Below, piece by piece: positions 24,093 to 33,932 of a stretch of DNA of 64,000 bases. This stretch comes from Strix aluco. Taxonomy: Eukaryota; Chordata; Aves; Strigiformes; Strigidae. Under the pieces are notes generated by a model. It was not told the origin of the DNA and searched no databases. It saw only the letters and a list, made by a program, of their open reading frames with translations. Both the position numbers and the translations under genes were made by a program. The stretch lies in the NCBI RefSeq assembly GCF_031877795.1, contig NC_133933.1:24394029-24458028 (forward strand), in the 5' to 3' direction. The first letter of the stretch is position 1. The number at the start of each line of letters is the position of its first letter.

Positions 24093-27000
24093 CTAAAATT
24101 GAACAATATACTCTTTTAGGAAAAAACCTGAAGATGCAGTCATACAGGCAAAATAGAACAATCAACTAAAATGCGACTTGTATAATGGTTTGAATTTATG
24201 ATTAAGATACAGCTGTCCTACAGCACAGAATTAGAGCTTTACTCATGATGAATAAAACATACAGTGAGGGCGGGGAAAGAAATCTAAATAAAATTACATC
24301 CCTACCTCTTGTTCTCTTACACTATAGGTATTAGAAGCAATATTACATAAAATCTGCCCATTATTTTGATTTGTCTCAAAGTTAAAAGAGCTTCAAGGTT
24401 AAACTAAGCTTAAGCTCTGGGAAATACAACCGAGAAAATAATACTTCAGAAAATCAATGCTATAATTTGTTCTCATTCTTAGTAATTCCAACAGCATGGT
24501 ATCTACTATAAAAGCAGAAAGAAGATAATAAGTTGTATTTTGTAAATTAAATTATTTCCTAGAGAAAGCATAAAAATAAGAATCCTGTAATACAGGTTTT
24601 GCATTATAGTGGGGTTTTTTTTCAAGTTCATTCTTAGATTTATAAATCAATCTGAAAGTCTCTTAAATAAGTTTAATACACATGAAAAAGTAATTCAAGG
24701 TTAAGCTAGAGAGCTCTGGAAAGTATATGCCCTACATTAGCCTGCCTTTATGAAAACATAAGAAAAATAACTATCAGCAGTTAAAATACAAAAAAAAAAG
24801 GACACAGGAGAGTCAGCTACACCAGCTTCTTGTGGATGACTTAGCCTCTGCACGCACTAAAGCATGCACAGTTTAGATATATTTTTAATCTCTGAAGTTT
24901 CAACTACATTCACTTGTCAGGACAAGACAAAAAATAAATAAAAACCATGAAGGAAGTAATGATTTCATTCACAGCTTGCTCTCATTTAGTCAATTACATC
25001 TTCAGTAACAATCAAAAATAAACTACAGGAACAGTGGTGGGGAAATGAATTAAGATAACTATGCTTCAACTAACTGTTGGTCCTACTCTGTTATGGATAC
25101 ATTGTAAAAAATTCAGACTGAAAAGGCTAATTCATAATCTAGATTATTTCAAAGTGGCAATGGCATCAAAGAATCACTCAGAGCAGCTGAAATTCTCTAA
25201 AACTCATGTGCCAGAAATTTTTGCTTTAGCAGCAGCCACACACTATATACACACTTCCCACAAGAGCATGAAAGATCAATACACAAGTCTTGAAGCTTCT
25301 CTTCCAGAACAGAATTCCATAATGCAAACTATTGAAAGGAAGGACAGAGCCACCAAAAATACATCTCAAAGACGTTACTCTATTCCATAACTTCTTTCTT
25401 CACCTGGTACTTGTTCACTGTAACTTCTTTCTTCTGGTACGTGCACACTTAGCTGTGGGCAGCACTTCGACAGCAGCCTGTTCCTTTGAAGACTGATTTC
25501 AGGTCTTTGAGAGAAAGAGCAGCTTTGCCTGATATAACAGCAATCTTGACTAGATATAACCTTAGCATTCTCAGTGTGGCTCTTCTAGAGGTCTTGAACC
25601 TCAAAGCAGTGCATGAATGTGCATGTGGTAGTTCAGGGACTAATCAGAAAGAACAGGAACAGTAGCCACTTTCTGGAAAGATGGGAGAAAGGGAGAGGGG
25701 ACCTGGTAACAGAACAGTGAATATCTACTAACTAGATAATCATATACAGTGATTATCTAGGTATCAATATTTTACTGCTTATCTGGCAGAGACCACAGTC
25801 ACTCCCTTGCACATATCTGAGGCACATCTGTCATGCAACGACACACAGATGCAGGAGACAACATGGCTCAGAATAGGCAGGTAAGTTCTTATCTCCCTCA
25901 TCAGACTGTCACATTGAGAGACACCAATGTCCACTCAGATCTGGAATTCTTGGAGGAAGTGTAATTTGGCCAAACTCTGACATGGCCCTATAAATTCCAT
26001 TATTTGTACTAGAATAAAATTTGATTTTCGCATCTTTACCCTTCCCTGGGTCAAGATTATGCAGCTGTCCTCTGCTAACTGTTAGGAAGAAACACTTCTT
26101 TTTTTAAACTGATCTCTTCTCTAGCTAGGACATAGTGCTACACTGTGCTGGTCTGCTCTCCTCTTACCTAGACGAGTAGATCAGTAGAATAATTTTCAGT
26201 AATAGCCCTCATTCACTATGAATTACATTTGCCATGTGATAAGATGCAAGCAAATATGAGAATTTATTCCAAAATGTAAGAGGTGCAAACTAGATCCCTG
26301 GCTGCAAAGGAGGATTATGGTGGTTAGCAATTATCTTAATACTTGACTCTATGAATGGAGACTGGCTCTTCCTTAATTCAAAGATACAGGAACATCCTTT
26401 ATTTGGGGGACTAGGAGCTAACTGTTATAGAATCCTTTCTTCACAGTCTCACAGTTACAGCAGAGAAGATTTCTTAAAGAAACTTGTGAGAAAAATCTAA
26501 AAAAGGAGTGGAGAACTAGACTGCACTGAACTGGATGGTACAGCCAGTGCAGACAGTTCTGTGCTAAGAGGAGTTTTGCCTTGTGAAAAGAGGTGTGAGA
26601 GCAAAAAAGTGAAACCTCGGGTAGCAAAAGGAAACCCCAAATAAGGTTCCTCTGTTGACTGAAGAGTGATAAAGTGCTGGCAAAGTCAAACCCAGTATGT
26701 GAAGGATGAGACAGAAATCTGTTAGCAGTCCCTGATATACTAGTAGCAGCACCTACGTGCTTTCCTGAAGACAAATTTACAAAGCCAAAAGTTTTATCTG
26801 TTCAAAATAGACAAACACAAAATAAGTTGTACTGTGAGCACTGAAACTAATGAAGACTGGCAGTTTCCTAATCTGTGCTTTAATACTGCCTAATCACTCC
26901 CCAGAAATACTTCCATCTTCAATTTCCATGCTTGAATTCCTCCCCTCAGCTTTCTCTCACATCACTTACTAATTAAACTAGACAATTAGCAGCACGTATT

Positions 27001-28260
27001 GTGGCTGGTGATACAAGCCAGAATGCAGATCCTTACTGTTCAGATACTTTCCAATATTTAGGATGGAGACCATTCTGACTGGCTCAGGAATGATAAAAAT
27101 TGAGGTTCCATTACACAAAACCTCATTTTTCACAAACTGAGAAGTTCACATCCTCCAGATGTCTACATCTCTCATATGAGTTTAGATGCAAGAGATCAAT
27201 TAGTTCAAAATCTGTTGAGAAGAAAATCCTAGACAAACTTCCTTTTTTTTTTTTTTTTTTTTTCTTTCCCCCCCAAAAAAAGGAATTTAGGCTAAAATAC
27301 TCCAGGACTGGTTTTAATCCAATCTACAAAACTCAGGAATAGAGGTTTGCCTGGAGGAAGCTATTCTTGTCTCTTCAGTCTCCAAAAAATGCTTTCCTTC
27401 CTCATCACCTGTATGAAAGAGAAAGCAAACCAAAAGATGGACTGTGCCAGAAGACTGGGGATTATGATCTCCTAAAGCTTCCTGCCACAGGTATCCATGG
27501 AGGATGACAGTTTGAGGATGTTTAAAAGGGGAGAAGACAAGTTCATGGTCAACAGGTTCATAAACAGGTACTTGGAAATGCTACAGCCCCAAACATTCAT
27601 AATGCAAAATTTCCATATGTTATGGATGCTAAGGGACTACAGGGGAAATGGACTGCAGAAGGCAGTCAGTGAGGCTCGCATGGTCACCCTAAATAGGCTC
27701 TACTGCTAATGTTAGAGACAGAATACTGGACTTCACTGATCCCACTACAGCAATTTTTCTGAACCTTCAGTTCTTGGCAAGTATACATCATCCCTTCACC
27801 TTGTCATGCCACTTCAAAGGTTTTTTGATACAGTATTTGTGAGCAATATGAACAGTCCTTTAGTTTCACTTCAGGACAACAAACATTAAACACTTAAATC
27901 AACTCAGTCATCGTATTCTATCATTAAATTTGAGAAACACTAATGCTTGTCTTCTTTTATACAGGCGAAAGCCAGACAGTACATAGGAATACATTTGCAC
28001 ATGTATATTATTCCCCATTGACTAGACTGTATTCTGGTTGCAATGACTTCTCTAGCACTTCAGATTTTCAGTGACATAAACTGGATCAGACTCTATTGCA
28101 AGGGGTGAAAATTATAGGGTTTATGCTGGAGCATCAGTCTAAGCTTTACAGAATTTGCAGGGAAGTAGTCAAATAATTCAGTAGAATACATCCATTGCTG
28201 CTTCAAATTTTAAGTAGCAGTAAAGAAAAAGTTATCATAAAAAAATATAATTTCACATAC
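24093..28260 (-). other. DNAH14 intron 4
   Basis: About 4.2 kb. It contains a T(21)/C(7)/A(7) low-complexity junction (27243-27281) and an imperfect tandem repeat with two CTTCTTTCTTC copies near 25388-25445. An open minus-strand segment after TTCATACAG at about 27330-27405 lacks a donor. No exon is needed here, because exons 4 and 5 agree in phase. Confidence 0.5.
27243..27281. repeat. Poly-T / poly-C / poly-A low-complexity junction
   Basis: A run of 21 T, then CTTT, 7 C and 7 A, read directly. Such runs are prone to length errors in sequencing. Confidence 0.85.
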
Positions 28261-28373
28261 ACATTTCCAAAATATACGCCTTCCACTTTTATTGTTGCTT
28301 TGTTTTTCCTTTCTGTATTTGGTCTGTAAACTGCTGTGTGAAGAATAGGGTATTTCTTCTCTACTGAGGATGA
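28261..28373 (-). CDS. DNAH14: DNAH14 exon 4
   Basis: An exon of 113 nt with acceptor TTGTTCCCAG|TCATCC and donor GGAAATGT|GTATGTG. It enters in phase 0 and leaves in phase 2, which fits exon 5. It encodes SSSVEKKYPILHTAVYRPN, then TERKNKATIKVEGVYFGN (about residues 69-105). The 3' end was chosen at GTATGT because this is the only consensus donor that leaves the phase required by exon 5. GTATAT 22 nt upstream in gene sense is weaker and would break the frame. Confidence 0.75.
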
Positions 28374-30046
28374 CTGGGAACAAAGGGCAGAGAAATACAT
28401 AAATTTTAATAACTATTGAGTGAATGATCATATATTATGATCTAAAAAAATCCAAGAAGACATTTATTCAACAGGCATGGAAAACATTTTCAAACCAACT
28501 GATAGCTTAACTCGGCTTTCATTATAGAATTTTTCTGAGTTAAGATATACAGCATTTCACATGCATAAAAATTTACTTATAAAAAGAATCTTGATAAATG
28601 ACTTAAAAATAATGGTGCTCAGAACACTAAAATTAATGTCTATTATTTTCATATGGAGTATAAACTTGCTTTCTCCTGTTTCCATCAACCTAAGCCTAAT
28701 AGTTACAAACCTTCAGAAAAGGAAATTCTAAGTTTAGAACAACAAATCATTGTTTTTCAGGACAGTTGAGACAAACACTAACTAAATGAAAATACTTCCA
28801 TTAATCATGTAAATTAGATTAATTTACATGAATTTATACAGGAAGTAAGGGATTCACATATATAAAATGTAGAGGTCTGATTTTGGTTATTCAAACTAGC
28901 ATCATAAAATAGAATTTTGCTACCTGATATGATGAAAAGAAACAGTTTACACTGGATAAGAAAAAATAAGATAATGTAAAACTGAATATAATGTCTCTGC
29001 CTCATATTTGAAAGATACAGTTTACTGGTATGAGAAGATAGTTTAAATGATGAAGGCTAACATACTGTAGCACATTTGGTAAGAGCACCTAAGTTATGTG
29101 AGGATCTCCACTGTACTCTGCTTTGGAGAGACAAAGGGTTATAACAAATTAAGAGGATTCCTCCAACAATGGCAGGATTGTAATTTGGTTTCAAGCAAAA
29201 CCACTTTTCTTCCAAATTCCCGTATTTCATTGTTACTCGGTATCAAATATTTCCTCCAGGAAAATGCCTCACAATAAATGGCAGCCTCTGAAATTTTCCT
29301 TACAAGGTTCCTAGGAGGAAGACTTTCACTCCCATGACTGCACAGGCACTAAATATGTAATCAACATGTATTCATATAACATGTTCCCAGGCAGAAGCCA
29401 GATTTAAAATAACAAAAAATACTGTACATAAATATATTGTAAATCTAGGATTAGCCTATGTATACCAAGGTTATCCAAACAAAGGATGCCTGCCTACACA
29501 TTAGGTTAACATCACTTTTTTCAGTTTTACAAAACTTCCCAATATCCCCAAAGCTGTGCTGGCAAACAAAATCAGTTGTGTAAAAATTACTTTAACACTG
29601 TTACAAACTCCCAGAGAGTCTCTACAAGTCCCTATATTCTACTTCAAGTCTGTTTATATTTTGGTTTTGGACCACTCCTAAGACACTCTAACAGCTCAGC
29701 AACGCTATGTTTTCAACCGCCACAGTTGCACAGCATGCTCAGTCCAGAAGCACACATACAACAGCACCAGTTTTAATTTATGAGTGCATGAGCTAACCCT
29801 GACTCCAGGATTAGCAGCAACTGACCAGCATTTTTAAAGATCTAAATTTGGGATTTTGGTCACCCAGATTTAGAAAGGACTCAGGAACATACATGCTTTT
29901 ATATTTAACTTTAGCTTAAGACAATATATAATTGTATCCGTAAACTCTAAGTCAGACTTTAGTATAATGAAACTATAGCTAGAAGGATATTAACTGCAAT
30001 TAAAATATTAACACATTGTCTAGTTTAAAATCATGCACATTCTCAC
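28374..30046 (-). other. DNAH14 intron 3
   Basis: About 1.7 kb. It holds a perfect 12-bp inverted repeat (28805-28831). No exon or interspersed repeat recognised. Confidence 0.55.
28805..28831. repeat. Perfect inverted repeat, 12-bp arms, 3-nt loop
   Basis: Arms TCATGTAAATTA and TAATTTACATGA flank GAT. The DNA could form a cruciform or a short RNA hairpin. AT-rich, so chance is possible. Confidence 0.85.
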
Positions 30047-30214
30047 CAGTTCACTGTTGTCTTTTTCACTGCTGTCAGTTGGTTCACACACAATATATTT
30101 TCCTTTTACCATAAGCAGTACCTCTGCCCTCTCTGGTTCAAACCGGAGATGAGATACTAATTTTTCTTTCAGCATTTTGCTTTGCTCATTCATCTGGGGT
30201 AGGTATTCTTCAGC
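30047..30214 (-). CDS. DNAH14: DNAH14 exon 3
   Basis: An exon of 168 nt, 56 codons, phase 0 at both ends. The acceptor is TTGCTGTTAG|GCTGAAG and the donor is GAACTG|GTGAGAATG. Only one frame is open. It encodes a charged stretch beginning AEEYLPQMNEQSKMLKEKL, passing FEPERAEVLLMVKGKYIV and ending DSSEKDNSEL (about residues 13-68). No catalytic motif is expected here because this is the extreme N-terminus of the tail. Codon use and charge pattern differ clearly from the surrounding intron. The solo LTR ends 734 bp upstream of it in gene sense. Confidence 0.85.
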
Positions 30215-30943
30215 CTAACAGCAAGAAAATAACTATTGAATTAAATCTGCAACAATGACTGTCCTCCCACTATACTCTCAGAGTGAACTTCATACTTGAG
30301 AATATCTGCATGACTTATTAGAAATCAGGTGGTGTTCGGATATTTGCTTCTGCAGTGTTGGAACTGAAAGCTCACACAGTCGACAAATTAAAACCAGTTA
30401 ATTGTACACCAAGTGGCAAATGAAACATACATTTGCTCTGAAAAATGAATAATGTAGAACTATAAAGGCAATAGTCATAATTTAGATTAAAATGTACATT
30501 TTTACAAGGACGTCTACGAGAAAAAAAAGAATCTCTGAATTTTTTAAGAGTTATATACTATATACAGTATATATGGAAAGTTTAAAAGAGTCTGAAAACG
30601 TATTCTGAGGATTTTTTTAAATGCTAAATCCAGCCAAAAATAGTAATCTTGAAAATCTAGTTCAAAAAGACCATTGTACTTTCTGACCAGGAAGATATTA
30701 ATACAAAATTTTTTAAAAAAGCATTCAAAACCATGACAGAGCAGGTGTCTTCATTCCTGACTTGCAAATCTCACTCAGATATCACTGTAGCTTATTTTCC
30801 CAGTTAGGTCCCCCTTCTCCATTCCCTCACATGTTTCAGAATTACAGCATCATCAAAGCCCTGATGTGATAATATGTAACATGTTAAAAAAGTTAAGTAT
30901 TATATACTTCGACTGTTGTCTCAGTCTCCAGAAGCTGATACGC

Positions 30944-30948
30944 AACAG
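30944..30948. repeat. Target-site duplication, left copy
   Basis: AACAG immediately left of the solo LTR, identical to 31521-31525. Confidence 0.85.
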
Positions 30949-31520
30949 CGTCATGGTTTGAACCCAACTGGCAGCCAAACACAGCCTCTCACTCACCCTC
31001 CCCCTGCCTGGGGGATGGGGGAATAAACTGAAGGGGTAAAGGGAAACTCACAGGTTGACATAAAAATGGCTTAATAATTGTAATAAAACAATAACAGTAA
31101 TAGAAAGTACAAATGGGTAATGTACAGTGCAATTACTCACCACCTGCTGACTGATACCCAGCTCATTCCCAGCTAGCAATCCCAAAATATCAAGATCCTG
31201 CAATCGCAATCCCAGAAGTGAGAGAGAGCTCCTTCCTTCCTGGCTGCCCCTCCTTTACATACTGAGCACGATGTTACGGGATATGGAATATTTCAGTGGC
31301 TAGCTTGGGTCCGGTGCTCTGGCTGTGCTCCCTTCCAGCTTCTTGTACACCTGCGCATGGGCAGGAGACAGGGAGCGTCCTAGATCTCATAGCAACAGCT
31401 GAAAACATCAGTGTATTATCTGCATTCTTCTCATACCAAATTCCATACTGAATCCAAAACACAGCACTAGTCTAGCTACTAAGAAGAAAAATTAACTCTA
31501 TCCCAGCCAAAACAAGGACA
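30949..31520 (-). mobile_element. Solo LTR of an avian endogenous retrovirus (ERVL-like)
   Basis: A 572-bp element in minus orientation. Read in its own sense it begins TGTCCTTGTTTTGGCTGGGA, continues with the TAGAGTTAATTTTTCTTCTT and TTAGTAGCTAG words typical of an abundant bird LTR family, and ends ...GGTTTGAAC CATGACG (normally TGACA). A 5-bp direct repeat AACAG flanks it (30944-30948 and 31521-31525), showing insertion. No internal retroviral region is present, so it arose by LTR-LTR recombination or internal loss. A 5-bp duplication suggests class III (ERVL) rather than ERVK (6 bp). A degenerate TATA box (TATGTAAA, 31254-31261) is visible. No coding capacity. It lies in DNAH14 intron 2 in the same sense as the gene. 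Confidence 0.88.
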
Positions 31521-31525
31521 AACAG
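31521..31525. repeat. Target-site duplication, right copy
   Basis: AACAG immediately right of the solo LTR, identical to 30944-30948. Confidence 0.85.
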
Positions 31526-32054
31526 TTAATTATGAACTGCAAAGATATGTATAAAATCAAATTTAGACTGAAACAGATTACTGCAGATCAACATCTGCAA
31601 AACTAGTAGGGTCTGGCTCAACACATGCTAGCTCACTGCATAAAACCAGCCTGCTCTGTATTCACCACTTGTGAATGTTGTTCTGTGCCAACATCTGCTT
31701 AAAAGGGTCAAGGAAAAGCAATTTCATCTTTCCATTGATGTGGCCATTGGTGGACACAAGACAGATATGTAATAGGAGAAAGTAGTCTCACAGGACACAC
31801 AGTTCCTTCATCATCTTAATTTCATATGTTATTAGCTTACAGCCTGTATCTCCCAGAATTAAACACTCTTATTTCCCACCCAAAAAGTGACTGATGTCCT
31901 AATGGCCGCAGTCTAGAAAAAGATGCTTTATTTGCATCCTATTATAAATCTTATGAACTATTAAGGTCAAATACTTAAATTCAAGAAACATCACTGAAAT
32001 GATGTTGCATATGGCATTTTCAGTGATTTAAACAAACAGAGTACATAGAAGAAT

Positions 32055-32195
32055 AAATCATAGAGCCATTTAGGTTGGAAAAGACCCTTAAGATCATCAT
32101 GTCCAACTGTTAACCTAACACTGCCAAGTCCACCACTAAACCATGTCCCTAAGTGTCACATCTACATGTCTTTTAAATACCTCCAGGGATCTGCA
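32055..32195 (-). mobile_element. CR1 LINE, 5'-truncated 3' end
   Basis: In minus sense it reads CCTGGAGGTATTTAAAAGAC, ATGTGACACTTAGGGACATG, GTTTAGTGGTGGACTTGGCA, then the AAGATCATC and TTTTCCAACC words and CTATGATT at the end. This is the diagnostic tail of avian CR1 retrotransposons (non-LTR, usually severely 5'-truncated). Only about 140 bp remain and there is no ORF. It is a strong marker that the DNA is avian. Confidence 0.93.
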
Positions 32196-32860
32196 AAGAA
32201 TTCCAGAACTGTAGATTAAAAATGGATCAAAGTCCGAATCACAGTTCAACGATATTTAAACCCTGGAACTGGAGTTTATAAACAGTGTTAATGAAGTATA
32301 GACACCATACATTCTTCAATAATATTATTTATCCAGATCTCCAGACAAATTCCAAATGCCACTTGAAGTGTTAGTCTCTATTGTATATTCCATAAGAGAA
32401 AATGTATGACATCATAGGTAAAATATAAAGAGGTAAAGATCTTGCCTTGCTTCACATTTGAATTGCAGGAGGCTTAGTCATTGGCTATAGTATCTTTTGG
32501 GATTTTGAAACTCAGTGTAACAAGTCAGTGAGGCAGACTTGATTATTCCAGTGGAGTTAAGGCAACTCAGCAGCAGAACATAGTTTTATGAGGCTGCAAG
32601 CATAGCTGATCCCTTGAGCTCAGGTTTTTTCTCCTGTTTCTCTAGGATCCATAAGTAGCCCTGTGCATCAGGGCTCAGGTCACTCAGTTGATCTTAAAAT
32701 TAGGAAATGGAAGGAAGGAGGACTTGTCTTATCCCAATGGCTGAGATCTCTTCTGAAACTACACAGTATTTTTTTAGATCTATCTGTATCCACAGTGGCA
32801 GGAGGTCACTGTGCTCATTAGATTAAAGATTAAGTGAAAGATGGTAAAGCATGAACATAC

Positions 32861-32877
32861 CTTAAATTTCATGATGT
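32861..32877 (-). CDS. DNAH14: DNAH14 exon 2 (17-nt microexon)
   Basis: Acceptor CCTCTTCAAG|ACATC and donor TTTAAG|GTATGTTC bound a 17-nt exon. It enters in phase 1 (completing D), encodes IMKFK and leaves in phase 0, exactly what exon 3 (GCT GAA ...) needs. The donor is strong; the acceptor is a weak AAG with a poor pyrimidine tract. A better-looking acceptor at 32904-32905 (ATATTAG) would make a 43-nt exon that contains an in-frame TAA in the exon 3 frame. Translation would then have to start at the internal ATG (32870-32872), giving MKFK-AEEYL. Confidence 0.5.
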
Positions 32878-33617
32878 CTTGAAGAGGTTTGATGAATTAT
32901 GATCTAATATTAAGGTCGATGTTTAGCCTATTTTTGAACATCAGGTAAGATTACTTTTTTGGCAACATAAAAGCATCCTATGTTGAGAAGTGGCACTTTC
33001 CCCCTTGTAGTACTACTTTACAAACTATGTTTCGAACAGTCTAAAACAGTTTCAGCAGGGAAGTGCTGTGAGAATCGGTTGCTGAGGCAGCTGCAAGCAC
33101 ATGGTGACAGTACCCCTTCAAACCACTCCTACTAGATCCAGTACATCCACTCACATCCCAAGAATACAAAGTGCTGCTCTTTCCTCACCACTTTTTACCA
33201 TTGAAGTAGTAGCTAATATTCCCACAATCAGTGCGCTTTCAGACATCACCTGCAGGTTCCTCAATCTATTCAGTGCAGAACAGATGGTTCAAACCAATGC
33301 AACAGCTAACTCTGCTCAGAATTGATCAGGGCAGTTCGCAGGCACAGTTAGCTCAACTGTGGAAGTGTAAGCTCCAACTGAGTAGTAATAAACTCTTTAC
33401 CCATAACAGCTAGATCCAAAAAGACTGCAATTGTGCCTCAAAGTGGCACATATACTAATAATGCTATATAAGCAAAACATTTTTTGATACAGAAGCAGCT
33501 ATATTAGCAGTAATCATGAAATAGACATCAACTTTAATGTTTCTACATTTTGGGATCCGTCGTGCAAGCTTTCTTTCCACACCCAAAAAGCAGACAGACC
33601 CCCCCAGCTCCACTCAC
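32878..33617 (-). other. DNAH14 intron 1
   Basis: About 0.74 kb between the proposed exon 1 donor and exon 2 acceptor. It contains a 74-codon plus-strand open frame (33101-33325) that I treat as chance. No repeats recognised. Confidence 0.5.
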
Positions 33618-33636
33618 CATCTGCTGACCTGGCCAT
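33618..33636 (-). CDS. DNAH14: DNAH14 exon 1, coding part (start codon)
   Basis: Proposed first coding exon: an ATG in good Kozak context (G at -3, G at +4) encodes MARSAD plus one base, then a strong donor ATG|GTGAGTGG (intron begins 33617 on the minus strand). It sits in the GC- and CpG-rich segment with an X-box-like site about 90 bp upstream of the ATG. Joined to a 17-nt exon 2 (32861-32877), the frame runs on through DIMKFK into exon 3, which supports this start. The transcription start is not visible, but the 5' UTR should be short. If exon 2 instead uses an earlier acceptor, this ATG would open an upstream ORF and translation would begin in exon 2. Confidence 0.55.
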
Positions 33637-33721
33637 TACCTCCAACCGGGAGCCATTGGGCTGGATGGCACAGGGCCCCTGGCCACTAGCAGTGACCGTT
33701 GGGGGGTTGCGTTGGGGGGCC

Positions 33722-33734
33722 GTTGCCAGGCGCT
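33722..33734. promoter_or_regulatory. RFX X-box-like site
   Basis: On the minus strand AGCGCC-T-GGCAAC: a perfect right half (GGCAAC matches RGYAAC) and a partial left half (GCC matches the end of GTNRCC), spacing 1. RFX factors drive most ciliary genes through such sites, usually within about 100-200 bp of the start. It lies about 90 bp upstream of the proposed DNAH14 ATG. Confidence 0.5.
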
Positions 33735-33869
33735 GAGGGCTAACGGCTCTCCCGGATGGGCCGTGCCACATGGCTTCTGTAGCGCCAGCCTTGGTTCATA
33801 CATACTGACCTCTGACCAGAGGGCAGTCATTGCAGCAATAAAATCCCGCAATTGAGAGGTGAAGTAAGG

Positions 33870-33932
33870 TTAATTTTTGGTGAAAACCATTTAATTTTTC
33901 ATGAAAACCATTCAATTTTTGGTGAAAACTGT
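33870..33932. repeat. Three-copy 21-bp tandem repeat
   Basis: Three units: TTAATTTTTGGTGAAAACCA(T), TTAATTTTTCATGAAAACCA(T) and TCAATTTTTGGTGAAAACTG(T). Directly upstream (gene sense) of the DNAH14 CpG-rich segment. Confidence 0.9.

Larger units (their letters stand above)
30215..32860 (-). other. DNAH14 intron 2
   Basis: About 2.6 kb, holding the solo LTR (30949-31520) and a CR1 tail (32055-32195), both oriented with the gene. A TA-rich near-palindrome lies at about 30552-30575. The rest is unique AT-rich DNA. Confidence 0.6.
15048..33636 (-). other. DNAH14: DNAH14 gene, 5' part (exons 1-11 as reconstructed)
   Basis: Dynein heavy chains are ATP-driven minus-end microtubule motors. DNAH14 is an axonemal-type family member predicted to act in cilia. 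Eleven exons on the minus strand join in frame (lengths 19, 17, 168, 113, 251, 135, 53, 246, 165, 113 and 63 nt), giving about 447 residues of the N-terminal tail. Diagnostic tail motifs appear in order: ITHILRLRGKLGWQT (exon 8), DSGEYIYCLERNRKNF and VPYNPYDLEVV then YWTITASF (exon 9), WLRERHLY and FFSNFR (exon 10), and FLVWKIN (exon 11). These match what I recall of human DNAH14 rather than other DNAH genes. The upstream neighbour CNIH3, on the same strand, gives the same gene order as in human. The linker, six AAA modules, stalk and microtubule-binding domain must lie beyond base 1. A diverged paralogue is the alternative but is unlikely given the synteny. Confidence 0.85.
33540..33850 (-). 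promoter_or_regulatory. DNAH14: Probable DNAH14 promoter / first-exon CpG-rich segment
   Basis: A stretch of about 300 bp that is clearly richer in G, C and CpG (GGATCCGTCG, CAACCGGGAG, TCCCGGATGGGCCG) than anything nearby. It lies upstream of DNAH14 in the correct orientation, contains a strong minus-strand donor (GTGAGT at 33612-33617) and an RFX X-box-like site. No TATA box is evident. This fits a short CpG-type promoter of a ciliary gene. CpG density was judged by eye, not calculated. Confidence 0.6.

Noticed and set aside
26418-26774. 118-codon minus-strand open frame in DNAH14 intron 4.
   Set aside because: No acceptor or donor fitting the gene phases and no family similarity; looks like non-coding or old repeat DNA.
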